From Druceiella hillmani (taxonomy: Eukaryota > Arthropoda > Insecta > Lepidoptera > Hepialidae), in contig JAYKKI010000007.1 of assembly GCA_039881145.1 (NCBI GenBank), positions 43,438,001 through 43,502,000 of the forward strand: a stretch of DNA of 64,000 nt, written 5' to 3'. The notes beneath the pieces were generated by a model. That model searched no databases. It was not told where the DNA came from and saw only the letters and a program-made list of their open reading frames with translations. Below, in pieces: positions 11,531-23,425 of the stretch. Position 1 is the stretch's first letter. The number at the start of each line of letters is the position of its first letter. The translations under genes were made by a program, and so were the position numbers.

Positions 11531-11804
11531 ACAATTAAATGAAACTACGTGATGTAGTATTATTTCTACTTTCTTTAAGTTCTTTACCACGACCTAGGTT
11601 TCGTTGTATTACAACATCTTCAGGTGGGCTATTAGCAAAGATGATTGAAAATTTTTTGCTAATAGCCCACCTGAAGATGTTGTAATACAACGAAACCTAG
11701 GTTGTGGTAAAGAACTTAAAGAAAGTAGAAATAATACTACATCACGTAGTTTCATTAAATTGTGAATAATGAATTTCTACAAAATTAACGCCAAATATAT
11801 TCAA
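11531..11804. mobile_element. Foldback MITE, copy B (inverted relative to copy A)
   Basis: Arms at about 11532-11654 and 11651-11764 are complementary with few mismatches. The asymmetric tail (11764-11804) is on the right here and is the reverse complement of copy A's left tail at 35-76. Flanks TAAGAGGTATA (11520-11530) and TAAGAGATATA (11805-11815) form an 11-bp duplication with one mismatch. The arms pair better than those of copy A, so this copy is probably younger or better preserved. Confidence 0.8.
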
Positions 11805-12087
11805 TAAGAGATATAAGTTTACTTATGAAGATACCGAGCGGAGATAAAATTTTGGTTAACAGGAAGGAAGATCACCAACCTTCTCTAAATTCATATTTGA
11901 ATATATGTGAATATATAGAATGAAATAAATAGGTTTCTCTAGGCTGTCGATCTACTGAATATGGTTTCTCTGTTTCCCTTCTAATGTACGCTGCTTTTTG
12001 TCGACTACATCAGAATACAGTGAATAGTTGAACCCGTTCACATTTTTATTTAAGCTATTAACAAATTTAAGCATTTTTATTTAAGCT

Positions 12088-12248
12088 TTACTTTCAGACA
12101 ACACCAGTACTGGTGTGTGGCTTATGAGCAAATGTTAAACGCGTTCATATTTTTATTTAAGCTCTTTTTACACTTTTTCGCCATAGTCCAGCTTCTAATT
12201 ATCAAACATCAGAATAAGTCTTAAAATATATTTAATGTAACAGGATAT
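12088..12248 (+). repeat. 160-bp dispersed duplication, copy 2
   Basis: Direct-orientation partner of 10374-10533. The 1.7 kb between the two copies holds the 40-bp minisatellite and foldback copy B. An extra partial piece ('gttcacatttttatttaagct') lies just upstream near 12036. Confidence 0.8.
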
Positions 12249-12839
12249 AGGGAGTACATTTAAAAAGCTATTAACTTTTACTCAGTGCAGCTGCTAAATT
12301 AAAGCAACAGACGTACACAATTATTTCATATTTTATTCGCGGTTCAACTCAATAGCATGGCCTTTGAAAAGTGTCGAAATTCAACAGGTTTTGTAGTTTT
12401 AAGCTATCCCAACTAATTGAATATTTTACTCTTACGGACCATTTTATATAAATTTGAAATTATATATTTTTCGTGCCAATAAATAATGGGACAGTAGGAG
12501 ATATTTATTGAAGACATTTAGTAAACTTTAGAAGACATTTAATAAACTATTGTAATATAAAAGGTTATTCACAAACCAAAACATGCTTTATTAGAATAAC
12601 AATGAGGGCTTTTCCCTTTTTAACTTTTAGTAATGTAAGAAAAAGTGTCTATACCAGATTTAAATTTAAAAACCGACGAAATTCGAATTTTTTAGTCGAA
12701 TGATTGTTTGTGGAAATTTGTTTAGAGATTTGCTTCGATTTTTAAATAAAACTTCATAGACCTTTATTTTCTTTTTTTTAAGTTAATTGTAATAAAATCA
12801 TTGTATACAAAGCCAGGTTATGGCCAGAATGTAATACAT
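12249..12839. other. AT-rich DNA, nothing recognised
   Basis: The 19-mer caacagacgtacacaatta at 12305-12323 recurs exactly at 13781-13799. No gene features are seen. Confidence 0.5.
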
Positions 12840-12840
12840 G

Positions 12841-12912
<72 letters not shown>
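12840..12912. repeat. (AT)n microsatellite
   Basis: About 70 bases of pure alternating TA. Two overlapping frames of 61 and 68 codons across it are artefacts. Confidence 0.95.
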
Positions 12913-12916
<4 letters not shown>

Positions 12917-13105
12917 TTTATTTACGAAATATAATACGATATATTATACGAAGTATTTATCTCACGTTAGATCTAATTCCTATTTTGGAAGAAGGATCAT
13001 TTTTTAGATCCGAAAAAATGTAATATAAGAATTAAAAAGTAAGGAAAGCGATGAAATAATGCGTAACATATAGTATTTACAGTAGAAATTAACAAGATAG
13101 AATAA

Positions 13106-13545
13106 CATGGTGACCCATATACTTGGCGACCCTAACTTAGATATTTTACCAGATATTTCGCTGCAATTACCATTACAGAAAGAAATAATTTCTCTGGTTG
13201 TAAATCTCTGATCACCGATCTTTCTTTAATCGAACTCTTTGACCGTAGATCAGAAAAAAACAGAACCGGCAACGTTGGTTCGCCCCTTGGCGACGATGAC
13301 CACCGCACGGAATAAAACAGCCCGCCTCATACATTTTTATCGAAGACTAAATAAACAACGTCTACCGACGCTGTACGTCAGAGACGCCATTGATTTATCG
13401 ATCGGTAATCATAACAGAGAAGTATAGAGAACGCTTGGCGCGTCTCAGTTTTCATTGATTCGGAGAAGCCGCGCACACGTGAAGGGGTGAATATTTTTAT
13501 ATTATTTATTTGTTCTTTGAAGTGAAAAATTATTACACGTGGTAG
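13106..13545 (+). promoter_or_regulatory. GC-richer island with two CACGTG E-boxes
   Basis: Base composition rises well above the surroundings from about 13240 to 13490. Two perfect CACGTG motifs lie at 13476-13481 and 13536-13541. TATAGA at 13423 and an initiator-like TCAGTT at 13445 precede a possible weak donor (GTGAAT near 13487). 'ttggcgac' occurs twice (near 13118 and 13287). A 62-codon frame at 13239-13427 (start MTVDQKKTEPATLVRPLATM) is open but unrecognised. The island could be a promoter with a 5' untranslated exon, a conserved enhancer, or the decayed edge of an LTR element; the sequence does not decide between them. Confidence 0.3.
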
Positions 13546-14640
13546 GCACGAATTGAATCAAAGAAACATTTCGCCATTAACATGAATCAAAAATTGAGAC
13601 TACACGAAATGCGTCATGACCTCAATTCAGACAATTCCATTCACCCGGTAAAGTCACCCACTTAATGTTTGATTACTGGAAGTTAAATACTGGAACGAGT
13701 GACCGCATAGGAACCGCGTGACTTTTTTAAAGATTACAATGTAACATATGTCATGGTAATTTTAATTACGTAATCTTTTTCAACAGACGTACACAATTAC
13801 AGACGCACAGATTTTTTGATCTTTAGTTAATTAACTCATTTATTTTTATATATCTTCTATTCTATTTTTTATACTCATTTATTTTTATATTTCTATTATT
13901 GAACTCATCTTTTACAACCATTTAAATTAATACCTTTTATGAAGTGTTTAATTGAAACATATTTCTTTAATTAAAAGAGATTTCGTCGCTGATTGTATGT
14001 TATTTTATGGTCACCCTATTTGATTTTTAGATAATCATTACAGCGTTTGCATCTGTATTATTGAGATGAATCAAATGATATGCTCTTTGTGAAAAATGAC
14101 TGGATAGTTTAGGAGTTATGGTGGAACATACAGTATTTATCGACATATATTATAAACCTTCGTGTTGTCTTCGTTATAGTGGGGTAAAGCAAAAGCCATG
14201 AAGTTTAAATAATTTAGTGAGTTAGACTTTAATGAGGGTGACGAGGAGAAAATAAAAAGAAAAAATTACTGTATTATTGTGTACTTTTTTTTACATTTTC
14301 TTGATTTTTATACTCACTTATGGTATACCACAACGAACTTTTTATTATTATATAGATTTTTTTTAGTATATTGTGTATCGTTGATTAGAATAGAACGTTT
14401 TTTAAAAATAAATATAGAGAGGCAAAAAAGGCACAATATGGGATAAATATAAAATCGAATGATCTTTTAATCCACAGACTGTATTCACAAAAACAATAAA
14501 AAAATTGGTGTTGCTTAACAAATTTAAATAGTTAAAGAACACCAAACAAATTTAATAATTTAACAAGAATATTTAAGACAAAAGTTCAACGCATCCTGTA
14601 AATCCACTCGAAGGTTATTAATCTGTTGAATAGTCAATTC
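13546..14640. other. AT-rich DNA with short local duplications
   Basis: An 18-bp direct repeat (actcatttatttttatat) occurs at 13834 and 13874. The junction at 13781-13815 joins the 19-mer shared with 12305 to gacgcacagatttt, which also occurs at 11487. No gene is seen. Confidence 0.5.
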
Positions 14641-14880
14641 CTTCGTCTCGAACGCCTCTATAAGCGATAAATCAACGCGTCCAAACAAACTGTTACATTA
14701 ATCACGAGCCCTCACTACACGACCCACTTTAGCTCGCTGATACACGCAGTCGTCGGCAACGCACGTGGGCACTACAGACATCCACGCTGTATTTTCGAAC
14801 TAGCTGGTCATTGTCTTCTGCGAATTTATCATAAAAACATAATTAACCCTGAAACGGCCGACCGGGTTTAGCTACTATAC
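14641..14880. promoter_or_regulatory. GC-richer island of unknown role
   Basis: About 240 bases with clearly higher G+C and many CpGs, including TATAAG at 14658 (+) and CACGTG at 14762-14767. No open frame has splice signals. It could be a promoter or conserved regulatory element, and neither strand is favoured. Confidence 0.25.
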
Positions 14881-15586
14881 TTCGTTGAATATTACTTGGA
14901 TACAATTTATGATATGTTGTAAAGGCATGACAGTAAACCGGTTACACTGGACGTTTATAGTCGTGAATAATCAAAATATTAAAATTAAAACTGTACAAAA
15001 ATTTGATTGATTGTACTCAAGTTGCGGGATACAGGGGCCATTTTTGATATTTTGTTAACTACTTTTTAATTTTGTTTATGGACTGAGTAATACTTAATGT
15101 CACACGAACATAATTCATATTTGTTAATTAACTTTACGTATAACATTAATACATGTATAGCAGTAAGCACATTATGTCTTTAAATTTATTTTTGAATTGT
15201 ATTTGGAACCAATTATACAATAATACAACCTTTTTTTATCGTTTTATTTTTCAAGATTACAGTTGATTACGAAATTTAAATTGTTTTTTCAATCTTAAAA
15301 ACTCAACACTTGAACTCGTACTTCCAATTTCGTCGGTTGTTTTTTTTTAATAAATTTTGTCGGTTGTTTTTTTTAATAAAACTTCCACTTCTTATTTTCC
15401 TGGATAAATTCTCCCAAGTAAAGTCGGGCGTCGATAGCTACTCGTTTTGGTAATTAATAATAAAGTTAATTAATCGTAATTGGCATAACACATTAATTTT
15501 CAACTGTCTTTTAAATTTAAGACAAAAATAATTTATTTCTCTATAACAAATAATTTTTTTATTTTTAACATTCTTTGAATGATAAT
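14881..15586. other. AT-rich DNA, nothing recognised
   Basis: A short direct repeat around 'tttcgtcggttgttttttttaataaa' occurs twice near 15330-15380. Otherwise featureless. Confidence 0.5.
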
Positions 15587-15790
15587 GGTCGTCGTCGTGG
15601 TGTGTTAGGTTAATCACAAGGCATACGGCCTTTGACAGCGCGGTGCACTGCGGGGACCCAACTTCGATTCTCAGCCGCTCGTCGAGCGGGGCTGTATTGG
15701 TGTTTTGATTGGCTGTCAGAGATTAATCTCGTAGCAACTAGTTTAGAATATGTATCAGTTAGATGCATTAAAGTTCATAAACAAAGAAAT
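15587..15790 (+). mobile_element. tRNA-derived SINE, fuller copy
   Basis: The head contains a degenerate internal promoter B box ('acttcgattctc' near 15659). A conserved body follows ('gagcggggctgtattggtg') and then the tail 'ggctgtcagagattaatctcgtagcaa ... cattaaagttcataaacaaa'. The body and tail match the copy at 52445-52609. The tail also resembles the 3' end of the LINE at 6815-7276, the usual arrangement when a SINE borrows LINE machinery. It is not a functional tRNA gene: no full cloverleaf can be built around the B box. Confidence 0.65.
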
Positions 15791-15951
15791 AATTACAATT
15801 AAGTCTTTCATTGTCACAAACATCACTTCTATTAAAAAAACACTTAATTACCAGTGTCATATTTTTTTAATTCTGCGAAACAATACTCATATATTCATAG
15901 CACGAGGTCTCTTGAAATACGAGATTTGATTAAAAAAAAATTAACCCTGTA

Positions 15952-16860
15952 CTTTTTTTATGAATCGTTAAAATGTTTTTATAACAACAAGCTACACTAT
16001 ATTCAGGCATTATAAATAATTTTGATTGATTATAGTACGTACGTTATGGGGACTTCCCCTAAAAATTACATCAGTGTAACCAAGTGACTAATTTATCACG
16101 ATATTACACTTCAAGTCTCTGTAAGATATTACACTTCAAGTCTTTTTTTATTAATCCTTAAAATGTTTGTATAACAACAAGCTGCACTATATTCAGGCAT
16201 TATAAATAATTTTGATTGATTATAGTACGTACGTTATGGGGACTTCCCCTAAAAATTACATCAGTGTAACCAAGTGACTAATTTATCACGATATTACACT
16301 TCAAGTCTCTGTAAGATATTACACTTCAAGTCTTTTTTTATGAATCCTTAAAATGTTTGTATAACAACAAGCTGCACTATATTCAGGTATTATAAATAAT
16401 TTTGATTGATTATAGTACGTACGTTATGGGGACTTCCCCTAAAAATTACATCAGTGTAACCAAGTGACTAATTTATCACGATATTACACTTCAAGTCTCT
16501 GTAAGATATTACACTTCAAGTCTTTTTTTATGAATCCTTAAAATGTTTGTATAACAACAAGCTGCACTATATTCAGGCATTATAAATAATTTTGATTGAT
16601 TATAGTACGTACGTTATGGGGACTTCCCCTAAAAATTACATCAGTGTAACCAAGTGACTAATTTATCACGATATTACACTTCAAGTCTTTTTTTATGAAT
16701 CCTTAAAATGTTTGTATAACAACAAGCTGCACTATATTCAGGCATTATAAATAATTTTGATTGATTATAGTACGTACGTTATGGGGACTTCCCCTAAAAA
16801 TTACATCAGTGTAACCAAGTGACTAATTTATCACGATATTACACTTCAAGTCTCTGTAAG
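15952..16860 (+). repeat. 190-bp tandem array, five units, with a kappaB-like site in each
   Basis: Four intervals of 190, 190, 190 and 165 bp separate the landmark 'ttttgattgattatagtacg'. The 165-bp unit lacks one of two copies of a 25-bp internal duplication ('gatattacacttcaagtctc'). Each unit carries GGGGACTTCCCC (16048, 16238, 16428, 16618 and 16783), which fits the Rel/NF-kappaB consensus GGGRNNYYCC, and the palindrome gtacgtac. The units are almost identical, so the array is young. Confidence 0.95.
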
Positions 16861-18344
<1,484 letters not shown>

Positions 18345-19466
18345 GTATTGGTTGTTTAATACCCTTTTTGAGAAATATTAAAACCTATTTCCTTACAGCT
18401 TCCTAAGAGGACGTTTTAGAGATGGACCTAGGATTGCCACTCGTACTGTAATGTATAATATCGTATTATATTTCTTTTAATTGTATTATATATTAGTGAG
18501 AAAAACATAGTATGCAATAGTTCATCGTTAATTAAATTTTGTATTGTTCCATTTAGAAAAACTATAAACATAAATATTTAATATAGTAAAATAAATGGTT
18601 TGTTTTTGATTGGTGAGTTGGCTCAACCAATCACAGCTTCCCAATTCGAAAATTAAATTGAGTTAAGTCAACTTGAAAGCAAAATTAAGTTTTTAAATTA
18701 ACTAAGTAAGCATATTGAACATGAATGTTAATAATTAATATTTTCAGAATTGATAATAGTGTATCATAGGGTTGTAAATATAAATAAAAATAAACAGTTT
18801 GAACATAAAGATATTTCTAAAAAGTGGCAATTGCCTTCAGGAATACATATTCTGATTTATCTAATATTTTGAAACTGTTTTCTTCTTTCTCACCACATCT
18901 GTGAAATACACTTTTCCAAAAATATTTTTTTTAGTTGTGGAATTAAAATGGGTGAAAGAAAAAAAATCTTCAAAAATTATAAAGTTAGTCAAACATAAAA
19001 GGTTAATTAATGTTAACGTTAATTTTTTTAAAAATGTTGCTTGTTAAGACAAAAAACAACTTCTAATGGGTATGAAAAAGATTAAATTTAAATATTAACC
19101 TATACTATTTATTCTTCCGATTTTCCCAAAAGATACAATTTTGCATTTTTTCAAAAAAGTCCTGTATTTTCTCCAAAAAAGGTGACAATACTAATACACC
19201 TAACATTAACAAAACGTGTCCAAGAATGAAAATTTTGGTGGGCCACCAAATAATAGTTTTTAAGAAAAACAAAATTAAAAACACAGATGTGTGCTCTACT
19301 CAAAGAGCTCTGCACACCTCACGTACCTACGCAGAAAAGATTTTCAGACCCCCTATAAATGTATGCCCTTGAAATTTTCAGTCATTTAAATACCATTTAT
19401 AGTTTTGAACCAAAAACCTACATATTGTGTGTTAATACCAAGCCTTTATTTCTTTTATTATTTATT
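18345..19466. other. AT-rich DNA, nothing recognised
   Basis: Two small hairpins are visible: gattggt/accaatc near 18610-18634 and tttggtgg/ccaccaaa near 19234. No exon is supported. Confidence 0.5.
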
Positions 19467-20062
19467 AAATGTGCCCATAAATATCATTGGAACATATTTA
19501 ACTGTGCCCATAACTATCGTTGGAACATATTAACTGAGCCCATAACTATTTAAATGTGCCCAAAACTATCGTTGGAACATATTTAAATATGCCCATAACT
19601 ATCGTTGGAACATATTTAACTGTGCCCAACTATCGTTGGAACATATTTAAATGTGCCCATAACTATCGTTGGAACATATTTAACTGTGCCCATAACTATC
19701 GTTGGAATATATTTAACTGTGCCCATAACTATCGTTGGCACATATTTAACTGTGCCCGAACTATCGTTGGAACATATTTAACTGTGCCCGTAACTATGGT
19801 TGGGACATATTTAACTGTGTCCATAACTATAGTTGGAACATATTTAACTATGCACATAACTATAGTTGGAATATATTTAATTGTGCTCATAACTATCGAT
19901 GGAACATATTTATCTGTGCCCATAACTATCGTTGGAACATATTTATCTGTGCCCATAACTATCGTTGGAACATAGTTAAAATAGTTAAATGTGCCCATAA
20001 CTATCATTGGAACATTTTTAAATGTGCCCATAACTATCGTTGGAACATATTTAAATGTGTCC
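19467..20062 (+). repeat. 33-bp minisatellite, about 18 units
   Basis: The unit is 'aactgtgcccataactatcg' followed by 'ttggaacatattt'. The period is 33 with occasional one- to several-base indels (19544, 19628, 19980). Because 33 is a multiple of three, frames stay open on both strands and give 11-residue repeats such as ITIVGTYLTVP or MGTDKYVPTIV. Several units are degenerate. I find no start, splice or domain evidence that any frame is translated. Confidence 0.95.
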
Positions 20063-20488
20063 AATGTGGACTAAATGTATTTGACTGACGGGTAAGATTT
20101 ACCGCAGATACCTTCGGCGTCCTGGCGTTATTGGCATAAGATAAGCAAAGAAATATCGTCATTAATTCATTTAATCATTGATACCAAAATACAATAGCCC
20201 TGTAAAGAATTTACATTATATTTACTTCTATACTTTGATAATCTTGATGTAACGTTCCAACAAAGTAAACAGTGTTTTGAATGCAAGGCTGAACCTCCCT
20301 CTTCGTCACGCTGAGTTACGCTCCCGCAAGCGTAACGCGCATCCTGTTCTTTTAGAAGTTTACTTGCAGTTGCTTGGCATATAGATGACCGAAGTGTTGT
20401 GTTATATAATATCTTGCTTTTCCTTTATTATATTTGTATCATCGCATTACAGAATATTATAATTTGTTATTTTTCATCGTTATAGCAA
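20063..20488. other. No gene recognised
   Basis: A GC-richer patch at 20290-20360 contains no frame with splice signals. Confidence 0.5.
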
Positions 20489-21257
20489 GGTAAAGCCACA
20501 TATACTTTAAAACAAATAATGTTGCATGGTTTCTCCTAACACATACATATTTATATTCAAACCACTCAAACAACTATTGGCAAAGCTTAATATACGATTA
20601 AGATATACCGAGAGAAAAATGACACAAATGTATGATAACAATATGATTATATATAATTTACAATATTATATTGCTAGCTACGACTTCGTTGGCGTGAAAC
20701 TCTGAGTAAGAAAAGTTATTAGGAATTTTTGTGTTTTTTTAGGTAAAGGCACATATACTTTAAAACAAACAAATAATGTTGCATGGTTTCTCCTAACACA
20801 TACGTATTTATATTCAAACCACTCAAACACTTATTGGCAATGCTTAATCTACGAATAAGATATACCGATTGAAAAATGACACAACTGTATAGATAATTAT
20901 ATTATTATATATCATTTATAATAATATTATATTGCTAGCTACGACTTCATTGGCGTAAAACTCTGAACAAGAAAAGTCATTAGGAATTTTTGTGTGTTTT
21001 TAGGTAAAGGCTCAAATACTTTAAAACAAACAGATAATGTTGCGTGTTTTCTCCTAACACATACCTATTTATATTTAAACCACTCAAACACCTATTAGCA
21101 AAGCTTAATATACGATTAAGATATACCGAGAGAAAAATGACACAATTGTATTGATTACTATATTATTAACATATCGTTTACAATAATATTGTATTGTTAG
21201 CTACGACTTCGTTGGCGTGAAACTCTGAGTATTAGGATATTTTTGTGTTTTTTTTTC
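20489..21257 (+). repeat. Tandem triplication (about 255 bp) of a retroposon-end segment
   Basis: 'ggtaaagg' begins units at 20489, 20742 and 21003 (intervals 253 and 261). Each unit ends with 'ttgctagctacgacttcgttggcgtgaaactctga', which resembles the 3' end of lepidopteran RTE-type LINEs and SINEs. Divergence between units is about 10%. The unit also contains a variable TA-rich stretch. The array shows a transposon end amplified in tandem, not three independent insertions. Confidence 0.85.
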
Positions 21258-21279
21258 TCAAAACTCCGTTAGTCTACAT

Positions 21280-21540
21280 TAAAAAAAAACTAATATGTGG
21301 CGTTGGCAGTCAAAAAGGTCCCGCCGGTTCTGATATTGGCGTGCACAACGAACGTAAACTAAAGATTTTCGTATCTTTTTTATTTATGAACCGCTCGAAA
21401 TGAAATCAAATGTTAGCCCAAACTAATCTAAATACATCACTGAAAACCGCACCCAAATCGGTTCAGCCGATACTGAGATTAGGGTGCACAACTAAGGTAC
21501 GCACAGACAAAAATTCTAAAAACTATTGTTTTAGGCTTAG
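21280..21540 (+). repeat. Degenerate retroposon 3' segment
   Basis: The block 'catcactgaaaaccgcacccaaatcggttcagcc' followed by '...gcacagacaaaaattctaaaaa' is the familiar 'gaaaaccgcatcaaaatcggttcagccgt...cagacaaaaattctaaa' sequence found in many lepidopteran repeats. It directly follows the triplicated unit and may be part of the same parent element. Confidence 0.5.
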
Positions 21541-21719
21541 TAGCGCATCTTTAATAGGTAGCACTTAATTTTACTTAAAAATATGAATTGTACAGACTCA
21601 CTTTTTTAAGGTTTTATTATATGCATAGATATATATTACGATAAATTATATTTAAAAAACAACAAGCAATTTTGATGAAATTAGATTGAATATAAATGTA
21701 TATATCAAATATAGCTGTA

Positions 21720-21720
<1 letters not shown>

Positions 21721-21777
<57 letters not shown>
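21721..21777. repeat. (AT)n microsatellite
   Basis: A pure TA run of about 56 bases. Confidence 0.95.
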
Positions 21778-21779
<2 letters not shown>

Positions 21780-23006
21780 AAGTAAAAGAATCTACTATCC
21801 TTTACTACTCAGTTAAGTACCGTTTCTTTTTTCTAGTTCTAGCTTAGCAGTTAAAAAATAAATTTTCTGTTCCTCACATTACATTTGAGCTTAATTAAAT
21901 ATATTTAGACTAATTCTTCTTCTAAAAAATGGCGTAATTATATTAAAATACAAATGACTAGCGTGACCCTTGCGAAGTCTTCGCATTATTTATTCCATTA
22001 TGAAGCTCAGATGACAGATCAAACAAATATTTTACTAAAATTGACATATAGAGGCGCAAGTATCAAAAGCATTGAGCTAAAGCGCCACTTTATTTATACG
22101 TGAGTGGATTTGAAATTAAACAAAAATTTTACCGACCGTCAATCATATTGACGTTGAGCCGTTAGATGGCAGCATTGCTGTTTTGTGTATATAATTTTAA
22201 TAATTAATTAATTTGCAAAAACAATAGCAATAATAAATTTTTAGTTGTGGATGCCGGTAGAGCAAGCAATTATCTATAAAATGATATATAATTTATGTGG
22301 ATTAGTTGTGATATGATGATGATGATGATAATTTGCAAAACAGATTTCGTAAAACCAAAAATTTGTTTGAATGCACATTAAGGATACATATATTTGCACT
22401 AAAGGCAAATCATACTGTGTCCACTATTGCATGTCTATAAGACTATAAAGTGCTTCAATATCCGACTGCAAAGACGACTTGGGGCAAATACTTATTTTAT
22501 AAATCTCTCTACTATGAGGTATTACGCGATAAAACGAAAAGAGCTACGGGTAATCTAATAAAAGTAAAAAGATGTATTCCGAGGGAGTAAAATGGCTATA
22601 AAACGCCAATTCATGGCGTTACTAGCTTACATGTATAGATATACAATTATATACATGTACTATTACCTAAGCCATTCATTCCTACGACATGGTTGAATGC
22701 CTTTATAACTACAAACATCTGATACATATAATATAATCACCGTCTGTCATCTGGACGGTTACAACGGCCGATTTACGGGAATCTCAATCTTGGTGGACAA
22801 AAATTAAATTACTTTTAGTATGCTTAAATTTGTTAGGTGATGAAATTTCCCACTTCGACGTTGCACTTACACGCATTTGGAGAAAATCAATTCGCCTAGA
22901 CATAACCTTTTTTCCGATACAACAAAGTTTCCAGCACTCTTATGAATTAACCATTATGAATCCCAACATCGGATAATTTGAAGTATTATATAATAAGTAT
23001 TATATA
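21778..23006. other. AT-rich DNA, nothing recognised
   Basis: A short (GAT)n run lies at about 22314-22329, and a small inverted pair (acatgtata/tatacatgt) near 22630-22660. A TE-like fragment at 22140-22180 ('gagccgttagatggcagc') is too short to classify. Confidence 0.45.
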
Positions 23007-23070
23007 AATTTGAAGGAATATATATTTATATAATATTCAAGTATTATATAAATATATATTCCTTCAAATT
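23007..23070. repeat. Perfect hairpin, 29-bp stem, 6-nt loop
   Basis: 23007-23035 and 23042-23070 are exact reverse complements around TTCAAG. The arms are AT-rich but carry the non-trivial sequence 'ttgaaggaat'. A shorter direct copy of part of the arm ('aagtattatataa') precedes it at 22981. Confidence 0.9.
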
Positions 23071-23279
23071 CATCTTTTACCTTTGTATGTGAATAAAAGA
23101 TTCGCATATAGAAATTCTGCCTTCTTTTCGCGCAAGAAAAGTTGTGATTTACATATTTCCAGACATTCAAACTTTCTTCTTCCCCTATGCATCAAAGAGA
23201 GTGCCTCAAAGATAAATAATGATGATAATGTAGTTATCGATTTGTAACTATAAAACATTATTAAATAAAAAAAATATTT

Positions 23280-23425
23280 ATTGAAATAAACATCATCTAA
23301 CCAAATAACACACATTCCGCCATCTAGCGGATAATTATTAAATTACACATTTACGATAGTTGGTTACAAAAGAAACAGATGTCGCTGTCAATGAATTAAA
23401 TAGTAGTAGACTATTGCAGAATTTG
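23280..23425 (+). repeat. Interspersed repeat, 'gatgtcgctg' family
   Basis: Contains 'ccgccatctagcggataatta ... agttggttacaaaagaaacagatgtcgctgtcaatgaattaaatagtagtagac'. The same ordered landmarks occur at 32075-32345 and 42760-42990, and on the minus strand at 59015-59105. The family may be the 3' end of a LINE or a SINE, because some copies continue into 'aaatccgtccag'. Confidence 0.55.

Noticed and set aside
12801..13023. Frames across (AT)n at 12840
   Set aside because: Low-complexity Y-I repeats without start context or splice signals.
13106..13140. LTR retrotransposon primer-binding site ('ttggcgaccctaac')
   Set aside because: Resembles tggcgacc PBS sequences, but no LTR pair, TG..CA ends, gag or pol was found nearby.
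15587..15790. tRNA gene
   Set aside because: A B-box-like motif is present, but no acceptor stem or anticodon arm can be folded; body and tail match another SINE copy.
19556..20064. Repetitive protein gene (139 and 111 codon frames)
   Set aside because: Open in several frames on both strands because the unit is 33 bp without stops; no initiation, splicing or domain evidence, and indels break each frame.
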